Source: Nocardioides kongjuensis (GTDB taxonomy: Bacteria; Actinomycetota; Actinomycetes; Propionibacteriales; Nocardioidaceae). Taken from it: a DNA stretch of 64,000 nt. Of the stretch, positions 37,994 to 46,858 are shown piece by piece. Location: contig NZ_JACCBF010000001.1 of the NCBI RefSeq assembly GCF_013409625.1, forward strand, positions 3,475,001 to 3,539,000, written 5' to 3'. The notes beneath the pieces are model-generated. The model was not told the origin of the DNA, searched no databases, and saw nothing but the letters and a program-made list of their open reading frames with translations. The first letter of the stretch is position 1, and every line of letters starts with the position of its first letter. The translations under genes were made by a program, and so were the position numbers.

Positions 37994-38012
37994 CACAGTA
38001 CCTGCGCAACCT

Positions 38013-38057
38013 TGTCCGCAAAACGCACCCGATCCACCCCGCTGCGCATTGCGGACA
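38013..38057. promoter_or_regulatory. inverted repeat in the AraC/hydroxylase divergent promoter
   Basis: TGTCCGCAA (38013-38021) and TTGCGGACA (38049-38057) are perfect 9-bp inverted repeats 27 bp apart. CTGCGCA also occurs beside both. They are the best candidates for AraC binding sites. Confidence 0.5.
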
Positions 38058-38161
38058 GTCCCTTCGCGCAGCGGATCGCCCCGGACGTCGCACCGGCCTA
38101 GCGTCCCCGTCCACCCGACCCACCCCGGACGACGGGAGGTCTCGAACGACGAGGAGGAGTC

Positions 38162-38707
38162 ATGGACCCGCGCACGCTGCGCTCGACCTTCGGTCGCTTC
38201 GCGACCGGCGTCACCGTCATCACCTGCCGTACCCCCGACGGCACCCACCACGGCGCGACCGTCACCGCCTTCACCCCGATCTCCCTGGACCCGCCGCTGG
38301 TCCAGGTGGCGCTGACCCGGACGTCGAGGGCGGCCGCCTACCTCGACGGCGCGTCCTTCGCCGTCAACGTGCTCGCCGCCGACCAGGTCGACGTGGCGAT
38401 GCACTTCGCGGGCCGCCCGAGCGCGGACCCGCTGCCCTGGTGCGACGGCTCGGTCGCACCGTCCCTGCGCGGCACGGCGGCCACCATCACCTGCCGCGCG
38501 CACCGCACCGACGACGGCGGCGACCACCTGCTGTTCCTCGGCGAGGTGGTCGACGTCGTGAGCACCGACCGTCGCCCGCTGCTCTTCCACGACAGCGCCT
38601 TCCACCAGATCGGCCGCCGCTCGTCCGACGTCGTCTGGCTCGGCTGCCAGGACGACCCCCACACCAGCTGGTTCGGCGCGCTCGTGCCGGCCGACACCCA
38701 CTACTGA
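38162..38707 (+). CDS. flavin reductase component of a two-component monooxygenase (HpaC-like)
   Basis: A 181-residue protein of the flavin reductase-like FMN-binding split-barrel family. It begins [17 protein letters not shown] and has [13 protein letters not shown] followed by [10 protein letters not shown], the usual family landmarks. It supplies reduced FAD or FMN, using NAD(P)H, to the hydroxylase encoded 13 bp downstream. GAGGAG lies before the ATG. Gene order reductase-hydroxylase with a divergent AraC regulator is typical for aromatic (4-hydroxyphenylacetate or phenol-type) hydroxylation. Confidence 0.88.
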   Translation: MDPRTLRSTFGRFATGVTVITCRTPDGTHHGATVTAFTPISLDPPLVQVALTRTSRAAAYLDGASFAVNVLAADQVDVAMHFAGRPSADPLPWCDGSVAPSLRGTAATITCRAHRTDDGGDHLLFLGEVVDVVSTDRRPLLFHDSAFHQIGRRSSDVVWLGCQDDPHTSWFGALVPADTHY

Positions 38708-38720
38708 GGAGAACCCCGAG

Positions 38721-40310
38721 ATGACCGACACCCTCGCCCCCGAGACCACCTCCCACGACGACGGACCGCCGACCGTCAACCCCGCCGCGGGCTCCCCCGC
38801 CAACCAGCAGACCAACTTCGCCTCCCGGCCGATGACCGGCGACGAGTACGTCGAGAGCCTGCGCGACGGCCGCGAGATCTACCTCAACGGCGAGCGGGTC
38901 GAGGACGTCACGACGCACACGGCGTTCCGCAACCCGATCCGGATGACCGCCCGCCTGTACGACGCCCTCCACACCGGCCCGCACGTCGACGAGCTCACCG
39001 TGCCCACGGACACCGGCAACGGCGGCGTGACGATGCCGTTCTTCAAGACGCCGACGTCGTCGGCCGACCTGCTCAAGGAGCGCGACGCGATCGCGCGCTG
39101 GGCGAAGATGACGTGGGGGTGGATGGGCCGCAGCCCCGACTACAAGGCGTCGTTCCTCGGCACCCTGCACGCCAACAAGGAGCTCTACGCCCCCTTCGAG
39201 GCCAACGCCGAGCGGTGGTACCGCGAGTCCCAGGAGAAGGTCCTCTACTGGAACCACGCGATCATCAACCCGCCGGTCGACCGCAACCTGCCGCCCGACG
39301 AGGTCGGCGACGTCTACATGAAGGTCGAGAAGGAGACCGACGCCGGACTGGTCGTCTCCGGCGCGAAGGTCGTCGCGACGGGATCGGCGATCACCAACTA
39401 CAACTTCATCGCCCACTACGGCCTGCCGATCCGCAAGAAGCAGTTCGCACTGATCTGCACGGTCCCGATGGACGCGCCCGGTGTGAAGCTGATCTGCCGG
39501 ACGTCGTACACCCAGCAGGCGGCCCAGAACGGCACGCCGTTCGACTACCCGCTATCGAGCCGGATGGACGAGAACGACACCATCTTCGTCTTCGACAAGG
39601 TGCTGGTGCCCTGGGAGAACGTCTTCATGTACGGCGACGTCGACCGCATCAACGCGTTCTTCCCGCAGTCCGGCTTCCTGCCCCGCTTCACCTTCCAGGG
39701 CTGCACCCGCCTCGCCGTGAAGCTCGACTTCATCGCCGGCCTGCTGATGAAGGCCCTCGAGACCACCGGCTCCGGCGACTTCCGCGGTGTGCAGACCCGG
39801 GTCGGCGAGGTCATCGGCTGGCGCAACCTGTTCTGGTCGCTCACCGAGTCGATGGCCCGCGACCCCGAGCCGTGGGTCGGCGACGCGGTGATCCCGAAGC
39901 TGGAGTACGGCCTGACGTACCGGATGTTCATGATCCACGGCTATCCGCGGGTCAAGGAGATCATCGAGCAGGACGTCGCCTCCGGCCTGATCTACCTGCC
40001 GTCCGGTGCCGCCGACTTCAAGTCCGCCGAGGTGCGCCCGTACCTGGACAAGTACGTCCGCGGCTCCAACGGCATCACGGCGGTCGACCGGGTCAAGGTG
40101 ATGAAGGCGCTGTGGGACTCGATCGGCACCGAGTTCGGCGGCCGGCACGAGCTGTACGAGCGCAACTACTCCGGCAACCACGAGAACGTGAAGGCCGAGC
40201 TGCTCTTCGCCGCCCAGAACCGCGGCATCGTCGACCAGATGAAGGGCTTCGCCGACGAGTTCCTCGGTGAGTACGACCTCGACGGCTGGACGGTCCCCGA
40301 CCTGTTCTGA
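38721..40310 (+). CDS. FADH2-dependent aromatic hydroxylase, HpaB family
   Basis: A 529-residue oxygenase of the 4-hydroxyphenylacetate 3-hydroxylase/chlorophenol monooxygenase family. The central segment [20 protein letters not shown] and the flavin-cavity region [17 protein letters not shown] are characteristic. [14 protein letters not shown] is another family hallmark, and [19 protein letters not shown] follows. With reduced flavin from the upstream reductase it ortho-hydroxylates a phenolic ring. The exact substrate (4-hydroxyphenylacetate, phenol or another phenol) cannot be told from sequence. The family also includes steroid-ring hydroxylase relatives, but nothing here specifically supports that. 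A hairpin follows. Confidence 0.88.
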   Translation: MTDTLAPETTSHDDGPPTVNPAAGSPANQQTNFASRPMTGDEYVESLRDGREIYLNGERVEDVTTHTAFRNPIRMTARLYDALHTGPHVDELTVPTDTGNGGVTMPFFKTPTSSADLLKERDAIARWAKMTWGWMGRSPDYKASFLGTLHANKELYAPFEANAERWYRESQEKVLYWNHAIINPPVDRNLPPDEVGDVYMKVEKETDAGLVVSGAKVVATGSAITNYNFIAHYGLPIRKKQFALICTVPMDAPGVKLICRTSYTQQAAQNGTPFDYPLSSRMDENDTIFVFDKVLVPWENVFMYGDVDRINAFFPQSGFLPRFTFQGCTRLAVKLDFIAGLLMKALETTGSGDFRGVQTRVGEVIGWRNLFWSLTESMARDPEPWVGDAVIPKLEYGLTYRMFMIHGYPRVKEIIEQDVASGLIYLPSGAADFKSAEVRPYLDKYVRGSNGITAVDRVKVMKALWDSIGTEFGGRHELYERNYSGNHENVKAELLFAAQNRGIVDQMKGFADEFLGEYDLDGWTVPDLF

Positions 40311-40319
40311 CGCCGGCGG

Positions 40320-40355
40320 CCGCGGTCCTGCCACCTCCGGGTCGCAGGACCGCGG
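40320..40355. terminator. bidirectional hairpin
   Basis: CCGCGGTCCTG (40320-40330) and CAGGACCGCGG (40345-40355) pair perfectly over 11 bp around a 14-nt loop. The hairpin ends directly at the stop codon of the minus-strand gene and lies 10 bp past the hydroxylase stop. Confidence 0.75.
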
Positions 40356-40721
40356 TCAGGCCTCCTGGGACAGCAGGTAGATGAACCCGGCGCACAGCCC
40401 GCCGAACACGATCATCGTGATCGCCGCTCCGGCGAGCATGCCCACGCCCCAGGGCCGGGTGCGCGCACTCGTGAGGAACGGGACCGGAACCAGCAGCGGG
40501 AGCAGGATCCCGCCGATGATCCCGATCGCGACCGGAGTCCCGTCGTAGTCGTTGGCCTGCGTCGAGAACGAGCTGCCGATCGCCAGTCCCAGCAGGGGAC
40601 ACACCACGGCGAGGATCGGCCCGATCAGGAGCCCGCCGAGCAGGTAGCCGAGAAGCTTGTTGGTCGTGTCCGGCGGCCGCTGCGGCGGCGGGAAGGACCC
40701 GGGCGGGAACTGCTGGCTCAT
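40356..40721 (-). CDS. small multi-pass membrane protein, unknown
   Basis: A 121-residue protein. A short proline-rich N-terminus (QQFPPGSFPPPQRPPDTTNK) precedes three or four membrane helices (LLGYLLGGLLIGPILAVVCP, then PVAIGIIGGILLPLLVPVPF, then GVGMLAGAAITMIVFGGLCA). No family motif is recognised. It lies 10 bp downstream of the next membrane gene and may belong to the radical SAM transcription unit. The ATG is preceded by GGAG. Confidence 0.6.
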   Translation of the reverse strand: MSQQFPPGSFPPPQRPPDTTNKLLGYLLGGLLIGPILAVVCPLLGLAIGSSFSTQANDYDGTPVAIGIIGGILLPLLVPVPFLTSARTRPWGVGMLAGAAITMIVFGGLCAGFIYLLSQEA

Positions 40722-40731
40722 CTCGACTCCT

Positions 40732-41046
40732 TCACCTGATCCACCACCACACGCCGACCCCGCCCGCGACGACGAGCGCGCCGAGGTAAGCCAGCACCAG
40801 CCGGGTGTCGCCCAGCAGGCACCGCGACCGGAGCAGCCCGGCCCTGCGGGCCCGGGCGTAGCCGACGAAGCCCAGGGCCGCGAAGCCCAGGAGCGCGACC
40901 GGGCCGAGCAGCCAGCCGAGCAGCGCGACCGTCGCGAACACGCACAGCCGCAGGGGGTCCGGCAGCTCGCTGTCGGCGCCGGCCCGGTCCGTCGGCTCGA
41001 CCCGGGGCGGCGTCACCAGCCGCGGGTCCTGGTCCGCGGCGCTCAC
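40732..41046 (-). CDS. small two-helix membrane protein coupled to the radical SAM gene
   Basis: A 104-residue protein starting at a GTG that overlaps the radical SAM stop codon (GTGA). After a ~30-residue cytosolic part come a long hydrophobic pair of helices (LCVFATVALLGWLLGPVALL, then GFAALGFVGYARARR) and a final helix (LVLAYLGALVVAGGVGVWWW). No domain is recognised. Its tight coupling with the radical SAM and Lgt-like genes suggests it belongs to the same membrane-associated process. Confidence 0.6.
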   Translation of the reverse strand: MSAADQDPRLVTPPRVEPTDRAGADSELPDPLRLCVFATVALLGWLLGPVALLGFAALGFVGYARARRAGLLRSRCLLGDTRLVLAYLGALVVAGGVGVWWWIR

Positions 41047-42617
41047 GGGGCGGTCCGCCCTGTCGCGGTCGAGAGCCTCGTGCGCGCCAACGGCTCCCAC
41101 GCCTGCAGGGCGCAGAAGGGAGCGCACTGGTGCCCGCCGGTCGTCTCGTTGACGGTGGCCACGTGCACGCAGCACTGGGTGAGCCGCTCCTCGATCATCG
41201 TGTTCATGTCCATGAACGGCTTGACCGTCACCCGCAGGACCCGTTCCCCGAGCAGGCGACGCAGCCTCTGCTGCTGACCCGGCAGCCGGGCCGCGGCCAG
41301 GGTGGCAAGGGTGCCGATGCCGAGGTCGCAGGTCTGGCAGATGTCGCGCCAGATGTTCGCCATCGAGGGATGGCTGAGGCTGGACTGCTCCGAGAGCAGG
41401 TCGAGCAGCGAGTCCTTCACGACCCGCCGCAGGTCGGCGGGGATGGCGTCGTCGGCGATCCGGTTGGCCAGCAGGTCGGGCTCCAGGTCGAGCCACTGCT
41501 TGAGCCGCTCCGGGCCGATCAGCGACACCAGCGAGCGCCAGGTGCCGGCGTCGTCGCGGAGCAGGTAGCCGACCGAGCAGCAGTGCGGGTGGCTGCACGG
41601 CAGCGCGGTGAGGTCACGCCAGCCGACGGTGCCGCCGGTCTGCGGACCGAGCCGGGCCAGCACCCCGGTGTGGGTGAGCCGGTCCAGCGGGTCGATGCCG
41701 CTCGAGCGACCACTGCCGAAGACCGGCTGGATCGTCACGCCACCGACGTACGGCGTGTCGAGGGCACGCTTGACCACGAACCCGATCTCGTCGTCGTTGA
41801 CGCCGAGCGCGGCGGTCATGGTCAGCGTCGTGAAGATGCCCCGGCTCGACAGGCGCTCGATCGCGTCCTCCTTGAAGCGCCGGATGTCGGCCCCGCGGTG
41901 GTGGGTCGACGCCTCGGCGCTCTGGCCGTCGTACTGCAGGTAGACCTCGACCCGCTCGCGGTGCCGGGTGAGCAGGTCGAGCAGCTCGTCGTCGCGGGCG
42001 ACCAGCAGGCCGTTGGTGTTGACCAGGATCCGCACGACCGGGCGCCGCGCCACCTCGTCGAGCAGCTCGGCCAGGTGGGGGTAGAGCGTCGGCTCCCCGC
42101 CCGAGAGCATGAGGACGTCGATGCGCCCGTTCTCCCGGGAGATCCGGGTGTCGATCGAGGCGAGCACCTCGGCCAGCGGGGCGACGCTCGCCAGGGCCGG
42201 GGAGGACTCGGCGAAGCAGGTCGGGCACTTCAGGTTGCAGTGGTCGAGCAGGTCGGCCAGCAGGATGCAGGTGTGCTGGGTCTGCATCTCGGGAAGCCCG
42301 TCGGCGTACGCCGCCGGCACGGGAGCGAAGTTGCCGAGCAGGTCGGGGGTGTGGACCTTCGTCGGTGCGGTCCACTGCTCGAGCCAGGTGAGGATCTCGG
42401 GCGACTCGTCGTAGAGCGTGCGGACCAGTCCGTGCCGCGCGCAGCCGCGTTCGAGCCACACCCGGTCGTCACGGACGGCCAGCCACCCGCTGAGGCGCGC
42501 CACCTGGTCGAGGGGCCGGCTCGGCTCCTCCTCGTGGCACAACGGGCAGAACGCGTTGACGTAGCGGTGGATCCGGTCGCCACGCAGCGGCATGCCCGCC
42601 CCGCGGGGCGCCTTCAC
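41043..42617 (-). CDS. radical SAM protein of the MJ0619/Tes-like type
   Basis: A 524-residue protein. The radical SAM cluster motif is CNLKCPTC (C127, C131, C134), followed by LMLSGGEPTLYP. An N-terminal metal-binding module has CPLC (C24/C27) and CARHG (C59, H62). The C-terminal third has further Cys groups (CSHPHCC, CQTCDLG, CCVH, CAPFC) suitable for auxiliary Fe-S clusters. This layout is that of the MJ0619 family. The family includes archaeal tetraether synthase Tes, which joins lipid chains, and was earlier labelled a pterin methyltransferase. GTG 42617 overlaps the upstream stop with GGAG at good spacing; an ATG at 42593 is the alternative. The substrate is unknown, but the membrane-protein context points to a lipid. 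Confidence 0.82.
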   Translation of the reverse strand: MKAPRGAGMPLRGDRIHRYVNAFCPLCHEEEPSRPLDQVARLSGWLAVRDDRVWLERGCARHGLVRTLYDESPEILTWLEQWTAPTKVHTPDLLGNFAPVPAAYADGLPEMQTQHTCILLADLLDHCNLKCPTCFAESSPALASVAPLAEVLASIDTRISRENGRIDVLMLSGGEPTLYPHLAELLDEVARRPVVRILVNTNGLLVARDDELLDLLTRHRERVEVYLQYDGQSAEASTHHRGADIRRFKEDAIERLSSRGIFTTLTMTAALGVNDDEIGFVVKRALDTPYVGGVTIQPVFGSGRSSGIDPLDRLTHTGVLARLGPQTGGTVGWRDLTALPCSHPHCCSVGYLLRDDAGTWRSLVSLIGPERLKQWLDLEPDLLANRIADDAIPADLRRVVKDSLLDLLSEQSSLSHPSMANIWRDICQTCDLGIGTLATLAAARLPGQQQRLRRLLGERVLRVTVKPFMDMNTMIEERLTQCCVHVATVNETTGGHQCAPFCALQAWEPLARTRLSTATGRTAP

Positions 42618-43402
42618 GCGGCCGCTCCGGCCGGCGTCCGGCGCAGCCCGCGATACGCACCGCGTCGCCACTGCCAGCCGATCCGCGCCAGCACCAGCGG
42701 CACCGTCGCGAGCAGGAACAGCTGGGGCCGGGTCAGACCGGCCCAGACCACCTCGTTGCCGCGCACCAGCTCGACCAGGAACCGGAAGACGCCGTAGGCC
42801 GCGACGTACCAGACGAACGTCGTGCCGGGCGGCAGGTCGGCGCGACGCAGCCACCACCACAGCACTGCGAACGCCGCCAGGTGGAAGGCGATCTCGTAGG
42901 CGAACGACGGGTGCAGGGGTACGCCGGCGGCGAGACCGAAGCGGTCGGCGTCGGCCTGGTCGAGCCGCACTCCCCAACCGTGACCGGTGGGGGTTCCCGG
43001 CTTCTCGGTGAGCAGGCAGCCGACGCGGCCCACGGCCATGCCGAGGGCGACGGCCGGCGCGAACAGGTCGCCGGTGCGCACCCGGTAGCCGACGAGCCGC
43101 TTCGTGACGTGCACGCCCAGCCAGGCGCCCACCAGGCCCCCGAGGATCGACCGGTTGCCGTAGAGCCACTGCTCGGGCAGGGATGCGTTGGCCCGCAGGT
43201 CGAGGTGCTGGGCCCAGGTGCCCAGCCGCATCAGCAGCGCCCCGCCGACCAGCGCACCGGTGACGACGTAGACCAACCGCTCGTCGGTCTGCCCGCGGCG
43301 TCGCGCCTCCAGCACGAACACCGTCGCAGCCACGGCCACGCCCAGCCCGACGAAGACCTCGTGGATCCAGGCCGGCCCGAGCGTCAGCTGCATGGGCGCC
43401 AT
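42614..43402 (-). CDS. Lgt-like (prolipoprotein diacylglyceryl transferase family) membrane protein
   Basis: A 262-residue protein with about seven membrane helices and the recognisable Lgt landmarks: ILGGLVGAWLG, GMAVGRVGCLLTE, HPSFAYE (H164) and FRFLVELVRGN (R207, E211, R214). In true Lgt the signature reads GRxGNFxN. Here the asparagine after GR-x-G is replaced by Cys129, and the segment after it differs (EKPGTPTGHGWGV). It is therefore a divergent Lgt relative, perhaps moving or binding a glycerolipid for another purpose. Its stop codon overlaps the start of the radical SAM gene. A housekeeping Lgt is expected elsewhere in the genome. Confidence 0.78.
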   Translation of the reverse strand: MAPMQLTLGPAWIHEVFVGLGVAVAATVFVLEARRRGQTDERLVYVVTGALVGGALLMRLGTWAQHLDLRANASLPEQWLYGNRSILGGLVGAWLGVHVTKRLVGYRVRTGDLFAPAVALGMAVGRVGCLLTEKPGTPTGHGWGVRLDQADADRFGLAAGVPLHPSFAYEIAFHLAAFAVLWWWLRRADLPPGTTFVWYVAAYGVFRFLVELVRGNEVVWAGLTRPQLFLLATVPLVLARIGWQWRRGAYRGLRRTPAGAAA

Positions 43403-43453
43403 CGTGCCACGGCTCGCCGCCGGCGCCGGGGCGGTGCGCGTTGGCCCAGCGCG

Positions 43454-44713
43454 TCAGCGCCCGGCGAGCTCCAGCTCGGGCGCGCCGGCCGCGAGGTCGG
43501 TGGGAGCCGGGCGCGGCGACAGGACGGCGTTCGCCACACCGGCCACCACGACCACGGCAGCGGCGACGATCGGCATGACCAACGCGGTCGAGGTGCCGAA
43601 CCGGTCGGCCAGGTTGCCGGTCACGGCGGAGGCGAGGGACTGCCCGACGATGACGGCCGAGCCGAGGATCGTCATCACGGTGGCGGACCGGCCGGCCGGG
43701 CTGCGCAGGGCGCCGAGGCTGTACTGGGTCACCATCGTCGGGCCGATGCCGCAACCGATGAGCAGCAGCACGGCGCACATCGCGCCGACCGAGGAGACGA
43801 ACGGCAGCAGCGCGGCGCCGGCGAGCATCGTGGCGCCGAAGACCAGCCAGCGGGCGCGCAGCGAGAAGGCGGCCGGGAACAGCGCCACGCCGAGAGCCAG
43901 GGCGGCGGAGCCGATGCCCATCACGCCGTACACCAGGCCGGCGGAGGCAGGCTCACCGTGGTCGGCCATGAACGAGGTCAGCGAGGTCAGCATCGAGCCG
44001 AAGAACAGGCCGACGCCGAAGATGCCGGCGACCACGGCCAGCAGCGCCGGCCGCGCGATCTCGCGTGCCGGCGCGGGCGGGGCGGCCTGCACGTCGGCAC
44101 CGGCCGCGGCGAGGGCCGAGGGGTGCAACGCGAAGGCGGTCACGAACACCAGCGTGAGCAGGGCCGCGCCGGCGACGGGCGCCCACGGGTCGAGCGTCGT
44201 ACCGAGGATGCCGACCACGAACGGTCCGACGATGAAGACGACCTCGTCGGCCGCCGACTCGTAGGCCATGGTCGCGTCGAAGGTGCGCGAACGACGGCCG
44301 GGCGCGATCCGGGCGCCGATGATCTGGACCAGGCGACTGCGCGACATCGGCGCGATCTGCGGGGCACTGGCCCCGACCAGGTACGCCACCGCGAGCACGA
44401 CCGCCGCAGGCAGCGGGCTGTAGACCACCCACGCCATCAGGCCGAGCGCGCTCGTCGACGCGACGCCACTGACCAGCAGCACCCGGCGCTGGCCGAACCG
44501 GTCGGCAGCCGCACCGAGCAGCGGGCCGACGGTCGCGGCACCGAGCCCGACGACCGCGGAGTTGAGCCCGCCGAAGGCGAGCGAGTCACGCCCGGCGACG
44601 ACCAGGGTCAGCACGCCGACGACCATCATCGCGTAGGGCAGGCGCGCGACGAGCGCGATCGGGAAGTACGACGCACCGGCAGCACGCACCAGTGTCGGGG
44701 AGTGATCAGGCAT
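43454..44713 (-). CDS. MFS transporter, unknown substrate
   Basis: A 419-residue protein with 12 predicted membrane helices. Motif A appears as GAAADRFGQRRVLLVSG, and the central cytosolic loop is short and Ala/Pro-rich. It resembles the YbjJ-like or Bcr-like efflux and sugar permeases of unknown specificity. The ATG at 44713 has GAAGGAC upstream. It lies upstream of the Lgt-like gene on the same strand with a 51-bp gap, so co-transcription is possible. Confidence 0.82.
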   Translation of the reverse strand: MPDHSPTLVRAAGASYFPIALVARLPYAMMVVGVLTLVVAGRDSLAFGGLNSAVVGLGAATVGPLLGAAADRFGQRRVLLVSGVASTSALGLMAWVVYSPLPAAVVLAVAYLVGASAPQIAPMSRSRLVQIIGARIAPGRRSRTFDATMAYESAADEVVFIVGPFVVGILGTTLDPWAPVAGAALLTLVFVTAFALHPSALAAAGADVQAAPPAPAREIARPALLAVVAGIFGVGLFFGSMLTSLTSFMADHGEPASAGLVYGVMGIGSAALALGVALFPAAFSLRARWLVFGATMLAGAALLPFVSSVGAMCAVLLLIGCGIGPTMVTQYSLGALRSPAGRSATVMTILGSAVIVGQSLASAVTGNLADRFGTSTALVMPIVAAAVVVVAGVANAVLSPRPAPTDLAAGAPELELAGR

Positions 44714-44903
44714 GTCCTTCGTCCAAGGGGTCGGGTGCCGCCTTGGACCGCCGGTCGAGCCGACGCGAGGTAGATACACGCAGTGGATCCGTCACCTCAG
44801 GATACGCCCGCGTGTCGGGCGCCGCCCAATCATCGGGTGGGAGTCGCCAGCACGCGGCGCGTAGCGGGTGAGGGGCGGACGGCCATGCCCTAGGGTCCGG
44901 AGC

Positions 44904-45401
44904 ATGAGCACGCAGCCGACCTACGACCAGCTCGTCACCCTGCCCGCCTTCGCGGTCCAGCCGGTCCCCAGTGCGTTCGAGGACAGCAACGGCTTCCTCA
45001 ACGTGCGCCACTACCTCGGCATCGGCAGCGAGGGCCTCGACGAGTCGCTCTACGACATCGGGATCCCGTTCAACTGGCCCGTGCTCAGCGGCTTCGCCTG
45101 CCTGTCGGCCGAGCACCACCTCACCTACCTGCACGAGCTGAGGACCGGCGACGACATGTCGGTCCGGGTGCGCCTGCTCGGCCGCTCCGAGCGAGCCGCG
45201 CACGCACTGGTCTTCGTGCTCGACGACACCAACAAGCGGGTCGCCTGCGTGTTCGAGGAGATCTTCCTCTGCGTCGAGATCGCCGACCGCAAGACCGCGC
45301 CCTGGCCCGCCGACATCGCCGCCGGCCTCGACAAGCGCGTCGCCGAGCACGCCGACATCGAGTGGGAGCCGGTCACCTCCGGGTGCCTGAAGCTGCGCTG
45401 A
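44904..45401 (+). CDS. hotdog-fold acyl-CoA thioesterase
   Basis: A 165-residue protein with the 4HBT-type thioesterase pattern: DSNGFLNVRHYLGIGSEG (the N-terminal Asn/His motif), then HLTYLHELRTGDDMSVRVRL and ALVFVLDDTNKRVACVFEE. It probably hydrolyses an acyl-CoA or serves as a fluoroacetyl-CoA/4-hydroxybenzoyl-CoA-type thioesterase; the substrate is unknown. TAGGGT is located 7 nt before the ATG and no Shine-Dalgarno is present, indicating leaderless initiation. Confidence 0.82.
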   Translation: MSTQPTYDQLVTLPAFAVQPVPSAFEDSNGFLNVRHYLGIGSEGLDESLYDIGIPFNWPVLSGFACLSAEHHLTYLHELRTGDDMSVRVRLLGRSERAAHALVFVLDDTNKRVACVFEEIFLCVEIADRKTAPWPADIAAGLDKRVAEHADIEWEPVTSGCLKLR

Positions 45402-45433
45402 GCCATTTGGCTCGCTCCGCTCGCATGTCGCGC

Positions 45434-45505
45434 CGCCCGACGAGGATCAGCCGAATGTCGTGCGCGACCGCACGACATTCGGCTGAGTGCTTTCCGTCGG
45501 GCGCG
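45434..45505. repeat. extragenic palindromic repeat family B
   Basis: TCAGCCGAATGTCGTGCG (45447-45464) and its exact complement (45469-45486) form an 18-bp perfect stem with loop CGAC. A second stem, CGCCCGACG against CGTCGGGCG, encloses it. A degenerate relative occurs at 26218. It separates the thioesterase from the DUF480 gene and could end transcription. GGAGCGAGCG-type short repeats follow to about 45602. Confidence 0.85.
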
Positions 45506-45622
45506 CCGCGTTGCCTGGACGGAGCGGAGCGAGCGCCAGCGAGCGGAGCGGAGGAAGGCGACGCGCCAAAGCGCGCCCGACATGCGCGAGCGGAGCGAGC
45601 GCCCAAGAGATACCGCCCCATC

Positions 45623-45628
45623 GATACT
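45623..45628 (+). promoter_or_regulatory. -10 box of a leaderless promoter
   Basis: GATACT ends 8 nt before the GTG start at 45637 and no Shine-Dalgarno is present. This is consistent with transcription starting at or next to the start codon. Confidence 0.5.
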
Positions 45629-45636
45629 CTCTCCAC

Positions 45637-46854
45637 GTGAGCGACCTGCCCGTCCTGACGGCCGAGGAGCAGCGCGTGCTGGGGAGCCTCCTGGAGAAGG
45701 AGGTCACGGTGCCGGCGTCGTACCCGATGACGGTCACCGCCGTGCGCACCGCCTGCAACCAGCAGAGCAGCCGCGAGCCGGTCGTGGACTACGACGACGA
45801 CGTCGTGCACCACACGCTGCGCGAGCTCAAGCGACGCGACCTGGTCGGGGTCACGTGGGACGACCGTGGTCGACGCACGCTCAAGTACGTCCAGACGCTG
45901 GTGCCACGACTCGGCCTGGCCGAGGACGAGCGAGCACTGGTCACCGTGCTGCTGCTGCGCGGCCCGCAGCCGCCCGGCGCCCTCCGCACCCGCACCGAGC
46001 GGCTGCACGCGTTCCCCGACCGCGATGCTGTCGAGGCGTGCCTGCGGCGCCTCGCCGAGCGCGAGCAGCCGCTCGTCCGGGTGCTGCCCAAGCAGCCTCG
46101 TGAGCAGGACGCCCGCTGGATCCACCTCCTCGGGCCGGTCGACCTGCCGGCGGCGGCACCGGGTGCGGCGGCCCCCGCGGTCGACCGCGATGCGGTGCTC
46201 GCCGGCGGCGCCGACTCCCGGGACGCGAAGGTGCGCTCGGCGTACGCCGCCGTCGCGACGTCGTACGCCGACGCCCTGACCGGCGAGCTCGACGACCTGC
46301 CGTTCGAGCGGTGGCTGCTCGACCGGGTCGCCGCCCACGCCGGCACCGACCCTGTCGTCGAGGTCGGCTGCGGGCCCGGCCACGTGACGGCGTACCTCGC
46401 GGAGGCCGGTGCCGACGCGACGGGCCTCGACCTCGTCCCCGAGATGGTCGCGCAGGCGCGGGAGCGCTATCCCGACGGCGTCTACGAGGTCGGGGACCTG
46501 CGCACCCTCATGCGCCCGGTCAACGGCGCGGGGTGGTCGGCCGTCCTGGCCTGGTACTCGCTGATCCACCTCGCCGCCTCCGAGCTGCCCGGGGCGGTCG
46601 AGGCGCTCACCCGGCCGATGAGCCCCGGCGGTCTGCTGGTGCTCGCCCTGCACGCCGGGGCGGAGGTGCGCCACGTCGACACCTGGTTCGGCGAGGAGGT
46701 CGACCTCGACGTGGTCCTCCACGAGCCGGCCGACGTCGTGTCGCTCGTCGAGCGGGCCGGACTCGTCGACGTCGAGTGGTACCGCCGCGGACCGGTCGTC
46801 GCCCGCGGCGAGACCACCGAGCGGCTGTACGTCGTGGCCCGCACGCCGCGCTGA
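45637..46854 (+). CDS. DUF480 (YceH-like) / SAM methyltransferase fusion
   Basis: A 405-residue two-domain protein. Residues 1-~170 are a DUF480/YceH domain of two winged helices (LTAEEQRVLGSLLEKEVTVP, then YPMTVTAVRTACNQQSSREP). Residues ~195-405 form a class I methyltransferase with the SAM motif VVEVGCGPGHVTAYLAEAGA, acidic end-of-strand in GLDLVPEM, and later WYSLIHLAA. YceH is normally a stand-alone protein of unclear role, so the fusion suggests it may sense or recruit the methylation substrate. The target molecule is unknown. It starts with GTG 45637 from an apparently leaderless promoter. Confidence 0.85.
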   Translation: MSDLPVLTAEEQRVLGSLLEKEVTVPASYPMTVTAVRTACNQQSSREPVVDYDDDVVHHTLRELKRRDLVGVTWDDRGRRTLKYVQTLVPRLGLAEDERALVTVLLLRGPQPPGALRTRTERLHAFPDRDAVEACLRRLAEREQPLVRVLPKQPREQDARWIHLLGPVDLPAAAPGAAAPAVDRDAVLAGGADSRDAKVRSAYAAVATSYADALTGELDDLPFERWLLDRVAAHAGTDPVVEVGCGPGHVTAYLAEAGADATGLDLVPEMVAQARERYPDGVYEVGDLRTLMRPVNGAGWSAVLAWYSLIHLAASELPGAVEALTRPMSPGGLLVLALHAGAEVRHVDTWFGEEVDLDVVLHEPADVVSLVERAGLVDVEWYRRGPVVARGETTERLYVVARTPR

Positions 46855-46858
46855 GGCG

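Noticed and set aside
42614..43402. Housekeeping prolipoprotein diacylglyceryl transferase
   Set aside because: The fold is Lgt-like, but the conserved asparagine of the GR-x-GN signature is replaced and the loop after it differs, so standard Lgt activity should not be assumed.
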